Source: Dipteris shenzhenensis
Lineage: Eukaryota > Polypodiophyta > Polypodiopsida > Gleicheniales
Assembly: GCA_047967505.1 (NCBI GenBank)
Contig: CM106540.1
Length of the DNA: 64,000 nucleotides
Direction: 5' to 3' (one strand)
Shown here one piece after another: positions 32,425 to 44,930 of this stretch. The position numbers and the translations under genes are program-made. The stretch's first letter is position 1. Every line of letters begins with the position of its first letter. Below the pieces are notes generated by a model that saw only the letters and a program-made list of their open reading frames with translations, did not search any database and was not told the origin of the DNA.

Positions 32425-32437
32425 TGGTATCAGAGCC
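32425..32437 (+). other. Primer binding site, copy B
   Basis: TGGTATCAGAGCC. Confidence 0.95.
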
Positions 32438-33002
32438 TTGTTCGTGGTAAGGAGCTCAAGAAAGCAAGCCAAGTTTGTGGTGTCCTGGTAAGAGGACCAG
32501 TGTTGCTTTCCTATTTCGAGTTTGGGAGCAAATCTCTGCAGGTAGCACAGCCAGAAGTGCAGGAGTGCACTGTTTCAGATTGAGAGGCCCTTCGCGGTGT
32601 GGCGAGAGCGCAGTATATGCTGCGGGAAAGGGCGACGCCCTTGGTGACTTTATTTTTTTGATTTGAGGCCGTTTCGGGGCCCGTTTTGAAGGCGGAAGTT
32701 CTTCGCAGGCACTCAGAAAAAGGCCCTGTTTTTCGCTGTGCGACCGCTGCGCGGCTAGTTGGTGGAAAGGTGCCACAGAAATTGCATCGTATGCCTGGGT
32801 GCAGAGATATTGGGAGTTGCAGATTCATGCCTGTTGCCTGTTGATGCAAAATCGTCACTAGGAAGTGACTGTGTGGTGAAATACCACTTTCGTCAGTGTT
32901 GCGGATCTGCCCCTGTGAGGCTGTTTGCAGAAGTTTTGCTATTTGCCCTTGTGAGGCATTTGCTGTGTTTACAGGTTGCTGTTGCAATTCGTGATTTGTA
33001 AA

Positions 33003-36000
33003 ATGTCTGAGAATCTGTCTACCATTGTCAATGAGAAGCTTGACAAGAACAACTTCCAAGCATGGAAGTTCAGGATGACAAACTTCCTTATGGGAAAGGG
33101 AGTTTGGGAGTACATCAGTGGTGAGACTGCAGAACCAGTGTTGGGTGCTGCTCCCACTCCTGCTGAATTGAAGGCCTTTAAAGAATGGCATGAAAAAGCT
33201 AGAAAATGCTTGTATTGGCTGTCTGTTAGCATTTCAGATTCTATGATTGTGCATATACAGGATGTAGAGACACCTAAGGAGGCATGGGATACATTGGTGA
33301 AGCTGTATAGCACAAATACCAAAGCACGAAAGATGCAGCTAAAGCAGGAGTTGCACAATGTGCAAAGGAAAAATATGAATATAAATGAGTATTCCTTGAA
33401 GGTGAAAGGCCTTGCAGATTCTCTTGCCTCCATTGGAGCACCTGTTGATGATGAGGACTTAGTGTCCGTGACCTTGAATGGTCTTGGGAAGGATTATGCA
33501 CAGTTTCGGACATCCATTGGAGTCCGTGAAACATTTCCTGATTTTCAGGAACTTATTGCTCTCTTGTTGAGTGAAGAGCAAAGGAATGGTGGTTCAGCGA
33601 CCTCAACTTCTCAAGAGACTGCTTTCTACTCGAATACAGGTAGAGGCAGGGGTAGAGGAAGAGGCCGTTTTGGTGGCCGTGCAGGAAATCAGAACCAACA
33701 GCAACAACAGGAAAACCAGTCTTATGGAGGAGGACATGGTAGTTCTGGAGGCAGGGGGAGCCAAAGAGACCATGGTTCATGGCAAAGGAACCAGCAAGTA
33801 AATAGCAGCACAGAATGCTATTATTGTGGAAAGCCTGGACACAAGGAGAATACATGCTATAAAAAACAGAATGACATCAAAAGTGGGAAGTTGCAGCAAA
33901 GCAACTATGCATCATCAAGTGGGCATGGTGACGACAGAAATGAGCACCTTTTTGTGATGCAGCATATGATTAACTCCATGTCAGGAGATGCTGCAGCTTG
34001 CAATGATGTTTGGTATGTTGATTCAGGTGCCTCTAACAACATGACCAGTCATGGTGAGTGGTTTCATGATGTTAGAAATTTGGATAAGCCAGGTTATGTT
34101 GAAACAGGTGATGATACTGCGCACCCAATTACGCAGGTTAGTAAAGTGCCATTGGCTATGCAGGATGGCAAAACAAAGTACTTGGCAGATGTACTTCATG
34201 TTCCAAAAATCACTAAGAACCTGGTTTCAGTTGGCCAGATGGTTGAGCAAAGTCTGCAGGTTAGATTTAATCCTGATGGATGCTTTGTTTAGGACTTGAA
34301 AAATAAGTGCCGCTTGGTTGCAAAAGGCAACAAAAATGGCAGAATGTTCACCTTGGATGTTGATATGCCTGAGGTGAAAGCTGCTATGTTTGCGCATGGG
34401 AGAGGTGTCATTGCAGATATTGAGATATGGCACAAGCGCATTGGGCACGTGAATATACAAAGGCTGAAATCTATGCAAACGAAAAACATTGTTGCAGGTT
34501 TGCCTAAATTCAGAGTTGAGGGAATGCAAAAGGTATGTGAAGCATGCCAAATGGGTAAGCAGGCCACACATGCATTTCCGAAAAATGCTAAGGTGAGCAG
34601 ACGACCTTTGGAAGTGATCCATTCAGATGTTTGGACAACCAAATCTGCTTCTATTGGTGGATGCCATTATTATGTGACGTTTATTGATGACTACACTTTT
34701 ATTTTATGAAGCACAAAAGTGAAGTGTTCAGCCATTTCAAGGCTTTTAAGGCCATGGTTGAAAAAGAGAAAGGTGTGCATATTAAAGTGCTAAGATCTGA
34801 TGGAGGGGGAGAGTACTTTTCAGAAGAATTTTGTGAATATCTGAAAGAACAGGGAATTCAAAGGAAGTACTCATGCAGGTCTACCCCTCAGCAGAATGGG
34901 GTTGCAGAAAGGAAGAACAGGCATATTGCAGAAGTAGGACGGGCGATCCTAAATGAGAAAAACATGCCTGATTATTTTTGGGCTGAAGCAGTAGCAACTG
35001 CTGTTTATATTATGAATAGAACCCCCACTGCAGCTGTCCATGGCATGACGCCTGAAGAAATGTATACAGGCCAAAAACCAGATATTTCTCACTTGAAGGT
35101 ATTTGGTTGCATAGCTTATGTTCATGTTCCTGATGAGAAGAGAACAAAGCTGGATCCAAAGGCAGAAAAATGCATCTTTATTGGATATGCTCTGCACCAG
35201 AAAGGGTATCGCTGTTATAACCCTTCCACCCGCAAAATGCAAGTGAGCAGAGATGTTGTTTTTGATGAAATGAGCAGCTGGTATGCACCAACTGTTATGG
35301 TAGGAGATGCAGATGCAGAAAATGGGAATGCTGCAATAAATCCAGAGCAGCAATCTCAAGCCTTGAGTGGACCCAGAGAGTCCTCTACTAGTGGATCTAA
35401 TGCATGGACAGGGAGATTGAGATCTAGTGAATCGTCACATGGCAGTCCTGATAGTGTTGTGCAGGTATCACATAAGGGAAAAGAAAAAGTGGACCATGCT
35501 CCAGTGTTTGATGTGTCTGCTGGTAGCTCTCATGTTGATGGAGAGTCAAGTGGCTCTGAAATGAGCCTTGATGAGGAACTTGGGATTCCTTCTGTTGTTA
35601 CACCTGGTGCAAGGAAAAGCAGGCATGATTTAAAGACTCCTGCAACTGATCCAGTTGTATGGAGGTCCACTCGTATTAAGTATCCAGTTGATAGGCTGAG
35701 ATATGATGGGTATACAGCACATCACTATGCTTATATGGTCAAGGTTCTAGAGGAGCCAGAGCCCACATGTTTTGAGGATGCAGCAGGGCATAAAAATTGG
35801 GAAGCAGCTATGGATGAAGAGATGGCTGCCTTGGATGCAAACCACACTTGGGATTTGATGCCTTTGCCTCATGATAAGAAGGCTATTGGTTGCAAGTGGG
35901 TTTACAAAGTAAAGCACAATGCTGATGGGTCTGTTAGCAGGTACAAGGCAAGATTGGTTGCCAAAGGTTTTGCACAGACATATGGAATTGACTATGAGGA

Positions 36001-36815
36001 AACTTTCAGCCCAGTTGCAAGGATGGCAACCGTGAGAGCAGTAATTGCTATGGCTGCTGCAAAGGGATGGTCTTTGCATCAGATGGATGTGAAAAATGCC
36101 TTCTTGCATGGTGACTAGCAGGAAGAGGTTTATATGATGCAGCCAGAAGGTTATGAGGATAATGCACACCCCGATTTTGTATGCAGGTTGCGCAAAGCCT
36201 TGTATGGCCTAAAACAGGCGCCGAGGGCATGGTCAGACAAGATAGGGCAATATCTTGTCACTATTGGATTTCAGATTTCCAATTCAGATTTTTCACTTTA
36301 TGTGAAAAGGACAAACAGAGGGATTGTGCTTGTAGTCATCTATGTTGATGACTTGATTATTACAGGTGATAGTGATGTAGACATTAATGAAGTGAAGCTG
36401 CTGTTGAAGCAGAAATTTGAGATGAAGGATTTGGGAGAGCTGCGTTACTTCTTGGGCATTGAGGTTATTAGATCCCCGAGTGGGATATGGCTGTTGCAAA
36501 GGCAATACGGTTTGGACATGCTGTCCAAATATGGGATGACAGGCTGTAAGCCTATCTCTGTTCCATTGGAGCAGAATGTGAAGCTCAATGCAGAGTCAGG
36601 TGAGCTTCTTGAAGATATTACTATGTACAGGCGCATAGTAGGTAGCTTGATTTACATGACTATAACCAGACCAGATTTGAGCTATGCGGTGGGGCTGGTG
36701 AGTCAGTTTATGCAGGCACCGAGGAAGCCACATTTGGATGCGGCTAGGTGCATACTACGGTATGTGAAGTCCACATTGCATTATGGACTGTTTTATGAAG
36801 CTGGGTGTGCATTTC
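33003..36815 (+). pseudogene. gag-pol: Copia Gag-Pol, copy B (truncated, frameshifted)
   Basis: The start matches copy A. The zinc knuckle is intact (CYYCGKPGHKENTC) and the gag end reads CAG where copy A has TAG. Lesions: TAG at 34290-34292 (GAG in copies A and C); a 13-bp deletion after the TTTATTGATGACTACACT site (about 34697), which shifts frame early in the integrase core and removes residues after DDYT; TAG at 36116-36118 (TTG elsewhere); and truncation in the RT/RNase H connection, where it fuses to copy C leader. The protease site reads SGASNN instead of SGASNH. It cannot encode a complete polyprotein. Confidence 0.92.
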
Positions 36816-36856
36816 CTGTGTTTACAGGTTGCTGTTGCAATTCGTGATTTGTAAAA
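36810..36856 (+). other. Copy B / copy C fusion junction
   Basis: Pol sequence GCTGGGTGTGCATT (copy B) changes to leader sequence TCCTGTGTTTACAGG (copy C), with GCATT shared by both parents (compare 40750 and 32953). The adjoining leader fragment keeps only about 40 bp before gag. Confidence 0.9.
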
Positions 36857-39800
36857 TGTCTGAGAATCTGTCTACATTGTCAGTGAGAAGCTTGACAAGA
36901 ACAACTTCCAAGCATGGAAGTTCAAGATGACAAACTTCCTTATGGGAAAGGGAGTTTGGGAGTACATCAGTGGTGAAACTACAGAACCAGTTTTGGGTGC
37001 TGCTCCCACTCCTGCTGAATTGAAGGCCTTTAAAGAATGGCATGAAAAAGCCAGAAAATGCTTGTATTCGCTGTCTGTTAGCATTTCAGATTCTATGATT
37101 GTGCATATACAGGATGTAGAGACGCCTAAGGAGGCATGGGATACATTGGTGAAGCTGTATAGCACAAATACCAAAGCACGAAAGATGCAACTAAAGCAGG
37201 AGCTGCACAATGTGCAAAGGAAAAATATGAATATAAATGAGTATTCCTTGAAGGTGAAAGGCCTTGCAGATTCTCTTGCCTCCATTGGAGCACCTGTTGA
37301 TGATGAGGACTTAGTGTCCGTGACCTTGAATGGTCTTGGGAAAGATTATGCACAGTTTCGGACATCCATTGGAGTCCATGAAACATTTCCTGATTTTCAG
37401 GAACTTATTGCTCTCTTGCTGAGTGAAGAGCAAAGGAATGGTGGTTCATCGACCTCAACTTCTCAAGAGACTGCTTTCTACTCGAATACAGGTAGAGGCA
37501 GGGGTAGAGGAAGAGGCCGTTTTGGTGGCCGTGCAGGAAATCAGAACCAGCAGCAACAACAGGAAAACCAGTCTTATGGAGGAGGACGTGGCAGTTCTAG
37601 AGGCAGGGGGAGCCAAAGAGGCCGTGGTTCATGGCAAAGGAACCAGCAAGTAAATAGCAGCACAGAATGCTATTATTGTGGAAAGCCTGGACACAAGGAG
37701 AATACATGCTATAAAAAGCAGAATGACATCAAAAGTGGGAAGTTGCAGCAAAGCAACTATGCATCATCAAGTGGGCATGGTGACGACAGAAATGAGCACC
37801 TCTTTGTGATGCAGCATATGGTTAACTCCATGTCAGGACATGCTGCAGCTTGCAATGATGTTTGGTATGTTGATTCAGGTGCCTCTAACCACATGACCAG
37901 TCATGGTGAGTGGTTTCATGATGTTAGAAATTTGGATAAGCCAGGTTATGTTGAAACAGGTGATGATACTGCACACCCAATTACGCAGGTTGGTAAAGTG
38001 CCATTGGCTATGCAGGATGGCAAAACGAAGTACTTGGCAGATGTACTTCATGTTCCAAAAATCACTAAGAACCTGGTTTCAGTTGGCCAGATGGTTGAGC
38101 AAGGTCTGCAGGTTAGATTTAATCCTGATGGATGCTTTGTTGAAGACTTGAAAAATAAGTGCCGCTTGGTTGCAAAAGGCAATAAAAATGGCAGAATGTT
38201 CACCTTGGATGTTGATATGCCTGAGGTGAAAGCCGCTATGTTTGCGCATGGGAGAGGTGTCATTGCAGATATTGAGATATGGCACAAGCGCATTGGGCAC
38301 GTGAATATACAAAGGCTGAAATCTATGCAAACGAAAAACATTGTTGCAGATATTGAGATATGGCACAAGCGCATTGGACACGTGACTATACAAAGGCTGA
38401 AATCTATGCAAACGAAAAACATTGTTGCAGGTTTGCCTAAATTCAGAGTTGAGGGAATGCAAAAGGTATGTGAAACATGCCAAATGGGTAAGCAGGCCAG
38501 ACATGCATTTCCCAAAAATGCTAAGGTGAGCAGAAGACCTTTGGAAGTGATCCATTCAGATGTTTGGACAACCAAAGCTGCTTCTATTGGTGGATGCCAT
38601 TATTATGTGACGTTTATTGATGACTACACTAGGAAGGTGTGGATTTATTTTATGAAGCACAAAAGTGAAGTGTTCAGCCATTTCAAGGCTTTTAAGGCCA
38701 TGGTTGAAAAAGAGAAAGGTGTGCATATTAAAGTGCTAAGATCTGATGGAGGGGGAGAGTACTTTTCAGAAGAATTTTGTGAATATCTGAAAGAACAGGG
38801 AATTCAAAGGAAGTACTCATGCAGGTCTACCCCTCAGCAGAATGGGGTTGCAGAAAGGAAGAACAGGCATATTGCAGAAGTAGGACGGGCGATCCTAAAT
38901 GAGAAAAACATGCCTGATTATTTTTGGGCTGAAGCAGTAGCAACTGCTGTTTATATTATGAACAGAACCCCCACTGCAGCTGTCCATGGCATGACGCCTG
39001 AAGAAATGTATACAGGCCAAAAACCAGATATTTCTCACTTGAAGGTATTTGGTTGCATAGCTTATGTTCATGTTCCTGATGAGAAGAGAACAAAGCTGAA
39101 TCCAAAGGCAGAAAAATGCATCTTTATTGGATATGCTCTGCACCAGAAAGGGTATCGCTGTTATAACCCTTCCACTCGCAAAATGCAAGTGAGCAGAGAT
39201 GTTGTTTTTGATGAAATGAGCAGCTGGTATGCACCAACTGTTATGGTAGGAGATGCAGATGCAGGAAATGGGAATGCTGCAATAAATGCAGAGCAGCAAT
39301 CTCAAGCCTTGAGTGGACCTAGAGAGTCCTCTACTAGTGGATCTAATGCATGGACAGGGAGATTGAGATCTAGTGAATCGTCACATGGCAGTCCTGATAG
39401 TGTTGTGCAGGTATCACATAAGGGAAAAGAAAAAGTGGACCATGCTCCAGTGTTTGATGTGTTTGCTGGTAGCTCTCATGTTGATGGAGAGTCAAGTGGC
39501 TCTGAAATGAGCCTTGATGAGGAACTTGGGATTCCTTCTGTTGTTACACCTGGTGCAAGGAAAAGCAGGCATGATTTAAAGACTCCTGCAACTGATCCAG
39601 TTGTACGGAGGTCCACTCGTATTAAGTATCCAGTTGATAGGCTGAGATATGATGGGTATACAGCACATCACTATGCTTATATGGTCAAGGTTCTAGAGGA
39701 GCCAGAGCCCACATGTTTTGAGGATGCAACAGGGCATAAAAATTGGGAAGCAGCTATGGATGAAGAGATGGCTGCCTTGGATGCAAACCACACTTGGGAT

Positions 39801-41291
39801 TTGATGCCTTTGCCTCATGATAAGAAGGCTATTGGCTGCAAGTGGGTTTACAAAGTAAAGCACAATGCTGATGGGTCTGTTAGCAGGTACAAGGCAAGAT
39901 TGGTTGCCAAAGGTTTTGCGCAGACATATGGAATTGACTATGAGGAAACTTTCAGCCCAGTTGCAAGGATGGCAACCGTGAGAGCAGTAATTGCTATGGC
40001 TGCTGCAAAGGGATGGTCTTTGCATCAGATGGATGTGAAAAATGCCTTCTTGCATGGTGATTTGCAGGAAGAGGTTTATATGATGCAGCCAGAAGGTTAT
40101 GAGGATAATTCACACCCCGATTTTGTATGCAGGTTGCGCAAAGCCTTGTATGGCTTAAAACAGGCGCCGAGGGCATGGTCAGACAAGATAGGGCAATATC
40201 TTGTCACTATTGGATTTCAGATTTCCAATTCAAATTTTTCACTTTATGTGAAAAGGACAAACAGAGGGATTGTGCTTATAGTCATCTATGTTGATGACTT
40301 GATTATTACAGGTGATAGTGATGCAGACATTAATGAAGTGAAGCTGCTGTTGAAGCAGAAATTTGAGATGAAGGATTTGGGAGAGCTGCGTTACTTCTTG
40401 GGCATTGAGGTTATTAGATCCCCGAGTGGGATATGGCTGTTGCAAAGGCAATACGGTTTGGACATGCTGTCCAAATATGGGATGACAGGCTGCAAGCCTA
40501 TTTCTGTTCCATTGGAGGAGAATGTGAAGCTCAATGCAGAGACAGGTGAGCTTCTTGAAGATATTACTATGTACAGGCGCATAGTAGGTAGCTTGATTTA
40601 CATGACTATATCCAGACCAGATTTGAGCTATGCTGTGGGGCTGGTAAGTCAGTTTATGCAGGCACCGAGGAAGCCACATTTGGATGCGGCTAGGTGCATA
40701 CTACGGTATGTGAAGTCCACATTGCATTATGGACTGTTTTATGAAGCTGGGTGTGCATTACAGGTACATGGATACACAGATGCTGACTGGGCTGGTAGTG
40801 TCTCAGACAGGAGATCTACTAGTGGTTTTATGTTTTCCCTTGGGAGTGGTGCCATCAGTTGGAGCAGCAAGAAGCAGCCAACAGTTGCCTTGTCGAGCAT
40901 AGAGGCTGAGTACAGGGGTGCAGCAATGGCTGCATGTGAGGTAGCTTGGTTACGGAAGCTACTTGCAGATATGGGACAGTCAATTCATGCAGCAGTTGTC
41001 ATTCATTGTGACAACATTAGCAGCATCATGCTTGCTAATAACCCAGTTTATCATGCTAGAACAAAGCACATTGAGGTGCATTATCACTTTGTGAGAGAGA
41101 AGGTTCTAGCTGGTGAGATTGATCTTGTCTATGTCAGCACTGAGGAGCAGGTGGTTGATGTTTTTATGAAGGCATTGGGTACCGAGAAGCTTCGCAGATT
41201 TAGGAGCTTGCTTGGTGTACGAGAGATGGATTTGAGCTTGAGGGGGAGTGTTGAGATATCAAGCTCTACCCCCGATATATCTCCTGGATGA
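36857..41291 (+). CDS. gag-pol: Copia Gag-Pol, copy C (near-intact polyprotein)
   Basis: The normal ATG at 36857 is followed by a 1-nt deletion (CTACATTG for CTACCATTG), so the family start is out of frame. The next in-frame ATG, 36927, opens 1,454 codons without a stop. Numbered from there: CCHC knuckle about residues 248-261, protease Asp 316, integrase D545-D607-E643 (DD35E spacing), RT YVDD at 1121-1124, RNase H Asp about 1285. A 27-residue in-frame tandem duplication lies in the GAG-pre-integrase region. RT motifs and RNase H are complete, and the TGA stop is inside the 3' LTR. Late changes versus copy A include VVDVFMKALG for VADIFTKALG. Loss of the first residues of Gag and of the 5' LTR makes autonomous mobility unlikely. 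Confidence 0.93.
38268..38429 (+). repeat. 81-bp in-frame tandem duplication in copy C integrase region
   Basis: Units 38268-38348 and 38349-38429 differ at two positions. Each encodes 27 residues containing IWHKRIGHV, which supplies the His pair of the HHCC zinc-binding site. Copies A and B have one unit. Confidence 0.95.
41240..41248 (+). other. Polypurine tract, copy C
   Basis: GAGGGGGAG before the 3' LTR. Confidence 0.9.
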
Positions 41292-41427
41292 CTATCATTT
41301 ATGTCATCGCCTATGTTAGTTGTACTCGTGGTGTAGTTAGACTACCACGTATGTTTTTGTTTTGGGTTCACATATGAACCATGTATTCTAGGTTTTGACA
41401 TATAGGGTATTTCCCTCATTCTTTACA
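41249..41427 (+). repeat. 3' LTR, copy C, internally deleted
   Basis: 179 bp. The start and the terminal ATTCTTTACA are present, but about 120 bp between TATTTCCCTC and ATTCTTTACA are missing relative to the other LTRs. Confidence 0.9.
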
Positions 41428-41443
41428 TGAGGTAGGCAAGAAT

Positions 41444-42060
41444 ATGAGATGGAGCATGCAATTTTTAAACATGAGAAAGAGGCACGTGGTTTTCAATGAT
41501 AAAGACAAGGTATACTACAATATCAAAGGACCTAAAAAGTGTGCCCATGTGCCAGGCTCTATCACTTCAAATGTGGATGATTTCAATATACTCAATTATA
41601 GAAGATCTTATCTGGAGTGGATGAGTTCATTGGTTCCGAGAAACAAAATGATTTTAGAAGAGAAGACTTATCTGGGGTGGATGAATTCTTGCACAGTGAG
41701 AAGGGCAAAGGTTTCAATAGCGATGTCTTGTCAAGTGTGGATGAGTTCATGCATATTAACAAACCTGGTGTCAATCAAGCTTGTGGATTTGTGAAAGCCA
41801 TGCAAGATGTCCCAATGAGTGATGTTCTCTCAGGAGTGGAAGAGTTTCAAGGTTCTCAATACTCTCGTAGAATATTGAATTCATTGAATGGTCCTAAGAG
41901 TATGTTAAAAACGAGGATGAGATCAACAGAGGATTATTCAATATTTAACTTTGATTGTGATATGGCCAAGGATGCAAGGACCAATCATGGATGCTTGGTT
42001 ACAAACAAATGTGAGGAGAAGAAGTGCATAAATACAGATAACAATGTGCATGAGGAATGA
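41444..42060 (+). pseudogene. N-terminal repeat region of DUF7869-like gene
   Basis: The main frame from 41617 carries imperfect 20-25-residue repeats with the core LS(G/S)V(D/E)EF (for example DLSGVDEFLHSEKGKGF and VLSSVDEFMH). A preceding frame (41444-41620) contains the first unit in another register, so a frameshift lies near 41610. TGA at 42058 and further stops separate it from the next segment, but the phase is the same as at 42190-43242, so all belong to one gene. The copia 3' LTR abuts its 5' side. Confidence 0.5.
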
Positions 42061-44348
42061 AAACGGTCATACATATGCATGAAGAGAAAGCGAATCTAGG
42101 CAGATTCACAAAAGCAACCAAAGAGGAAGAGAGTAATGGAGGAGAACATGTTAAATGCATTGGGATATCTATGTTGCAAGTGAAGATGTATGTGCTTCAT
42201 TGATCTTGCAGACATCAGGGAATGTAGAGGACACGTGTGGCAAAGAAGAGGAAGCGAAAGAAATGAATACCTTCTCACAAGTCTCTCTTGCTTTCTTCAG
42301 AATGGCAATAAAAGGCTAAGTTCAAGACAAAAGGTAAAACCTCTCTTAAATGGAAAAAGGATTTGCAATAAGGCATATCGCAATATTACTGGATTATCCC
42401 ATGGTACATATTGGAATTTAGTCACCAAGGCAAGGGGCGGCAACAAATTTAGCATTCATGGTAATAGAGGAAGGTCCAAATCAAGAATCTCAACTGTCAG
42501 GACAGCAGCAGTTTTGCAAGACTTCATACATGAAAATGCTTTACCTCGACCCCATATATCTACCAAACTCCCTAACGGTGACGCGATCACTGAAATGCAC
42601 CTTCCAATGGGCTTGACAAAGCTTGAAGTATTTGACTCTATTGCAGAAAAGCTAAGGCAAAGAGGGGATGTTGTAGCTTCTTCTCATACTTTGTATACTC
42701 TTTGGAAGAAGAACTTTGGATATGTTAAAATCCCAAGGAGGCAAAAAATGTCAAAGTGCAATGTCTGTGATGATTTAAAGTGAGCGATTGAGAGTGCAAC
42801 ATGTCCAAATCAAAGGGAATTATACAAAAAAAACCAAAAATCTCATCATGACCTTATTCGACATTCTAGACAAAAATATGCATTTTGGAAGGAGCAAGCT
42901 ATTTTGCATCTCGATGACTACATGTGCCTTATTGTAGATGGCATGGATTAGAATACAACAACATTGCCTCGTTTTGTTGCCACTCGACCTAAATTACAAG
43001 GAAAGCACTTTCTAAAGACACATCTATGTGGAGTGTTAGTGCATGGAATTAAGTTCTTTGCAGATATATGGATAGATTCCTTGCATCTACATGATAGCAA
43101 TCAAGTTGTAACATCTATTATGAAGGCAATTCACAATGTACATGCAGAAAAAGGTCGCCTATCATCGACTTTGAGAATACAAGCCGATAATTGCGGCGAG
43201 GAAATAAGAATGTACTCATGTTTGCATTCTGCTCCATGCTAGTTGCTCATCGAATCTTCAATGAGGTCGAATGTGGATTTTTGTATGTTGGGCATACACA
43301 TGAGGATATCGATTAGGTTTTTAGCATAGTCTCAAGGGAGCTTAAATGCAAGGATGTGGAGACAATAGATGACTTGGTAAGAAGATGTGGCAGGCAAGTT
43401 GGTGGTCATAAGGAAAGTACAGTATATGAGAGGCTCGAAAGAATGTATGATTGGAAGAGATTCATTATACCTTTCATACAAACGGGTGGTGATGCATTGA
43501 CAGGTCATACCAATCCACACTACTTTCGTTTTTTTTTTAAAGATGAAAAACCTGTAATGCAATGGCAACAGTATTCTCATGATACAAAATGGGAACTTGA
43601 AGAACCTTACAGTCTCTTAACTTCAATTCCCAGCAAGGAAAGGTATCCAACATGGGCTCCTATACAAGAATTCAATGAGAGGTCTGACTGTGAAATAGAA
43701 GGATTAAAAGCATTTATTACACACAAAGAGGAAATGCTCCAGAGATATCCTGATTCGAAGCCTACTTGGAGAGAACACACTACCACTGTAATTAACAAGA
43801 CACAAAATTTAATAAAGGACCTTGAGAGAATGCGAATCTCAAAGGATGTCAAGGAAGAATGCAATATGTTTTGGCCAAATGTTCATAACGATTTGCGCCC
43901 AGCTCCAGTCTTTGAAAATGAATTTGTATCATTACTCCCACGTCCATATTGTGGACCGAAGAAGAGAGAGTTTATGCCACAAGTAGATATAGAGGTCGAT
44001 TGTTTTGTTGTGGTTCGGCCATCGGATGATGAATATGAGAATGTGAAGTTTTGGGTTGCAAAAGTAGTTGATGTGCAAAGAGATGACCAAGGGAGAGCTA
44101 CAACATTTACAGCGGTATGGTATGAGCCAAAGGGCAGGAAGGAGAATATGGATAACAACACATTGTATACTAATTGTATAATGAAAGAGTGGGTCCCAAA
44201 TGATGAAGCGGTCTCTCAAGTTTCGACAGAGACAATCATAGTGTCTTGGCATTCAAGGGCAAAGAAATCAAAGCAGCACATGGGATATGAGGTAGAAGGA
44301 AAAATAAAATACCACAGCAAACTATTTTGCATATACACGAATTTTTAA
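42061..44348 (+). pseudogene. DUF7869-like DDE transposase gene, decayed
   Basis: Order: a Cys-rich stretch (about 42170-42240), NEYLLTSLSCFLQ, GKRICNKAYRNITGLSHGTY (family region before the catalytic core), KCNVCDDL, then the core with LIVDGMD (first acidic residues), LRIQADNCGE and VGHTHEDID (43290-43313). These motifs are characteristic of DUF7869-type recombinase-like proteins of eukaryotic transposons. The tail holds DCFVVVRPSDDEYENVKFWVAKV and WYEPKGR, a Tudor/BAH-like reader pattern (inference). Lesions: TGA at about 42781, TAG at 42949 and TAG at 43314 (both where Gln is usual), and a 1-2-nt frameshift in the DN(x)EN(K/R)N block near 43200. The last 330 codons (43356-44348) are open. 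Confidence 0.68.
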
Positions 44349-44520
44349 GGATGCTCGCCATGGAGGAAGTAGAAGGAGACAGCGCAAATGAAGAATGTCC
44401 ATGATTAAAGCTTTGTATTGAAGTCCATTGAAGGATTTTATTTGGGTACTAGGCAAGAAGCCAATCCAAGACAATTATAATCAGAGTCATCACCTCCTAT
44501 GTCAAATGAGAGTCAAAATA
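44349..44520 (+). other. 3' continuation of DUF7869-like gene
   Basis: After TAA (44346-44348) the same frame continues with only TAA/TAG stops and Gln/Ser-rich sequence, so the C-terminus may once have been longer. Confidence 0.3.
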
Positions 44521-44930
44521 TGCACTGGATGTCACCCAAGGGTCAAAGCTTGCCAAGACAATAGGGAGTTAATGCAAATGGCACCTGGCAAGGGACTATC
44601 ACATTGAGCAATAAGACAATGGGGAGTCAATGCACCCAAGGGGCAAGGCTTGGCAAGATAACTTGTGGGAGTTAATGCAGATAGCACCTATATTTTGCAC
44701 TGGATGCCACCCAAGGGTCAAGGCTTGGCAAGACAATAGGGAGTTAATGCAAATGGCACCTGGCAAGGGACTATCGCATTGAGTAATAAGACAATGGGGA
44801 GTCAATGCACCCAAGGGGCAAGGCTTGGCAAGACAAGTGGGAGTCAAATTATGCAGATGGCACCTGGCAAGGGACAATCGTGACATTGAGCAATAAGACA
44901 ATGGGGAGTCAAATTATGCAGATGGCACGA
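44521..44930. repeat. ~175-bp tandem repeat, about 2.4 copies
   Basis: The unit starts TGCACTGGATG(C/T)CACCC at 44521 and 44696 and contains GGCACCTGGCAAGGGAC(T/A)ATC, CAATAAGACAATGGGGAGTC and GGGGCAAGGCTTGGCAAGA. A partial third copy follows. Unit length is not a multiple of three. Confidence 0.85.

Larger units (their letters stand above)
32127..41427 (+). mobile_element. Composite copia element: copy B fused to copy C
   Basis: 5' LTR (32127-32424), PBS, leader and gag-pol of copy B run to the RNase H region. At about 36810-36815 the sequence jumps into the leader just upstream of gag of a second copy (C), which continues to a 3' LTR (41249-41427). No LTR lies between the two. The flanks CCATC and TGAGG do not match, so there is no target duplication. 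The junction shows a GCATT microhomology between the two parents. Copies A, B and C are very similar, so this is a recent rearrangement of one family. Confidence 0.93.

Noticed and set aside
42190-42783. Separate small host gene
   Set aside because: It is in the same phase and family context as the downstream DUF7869-like core, so it is treated as part of one decayed gene.
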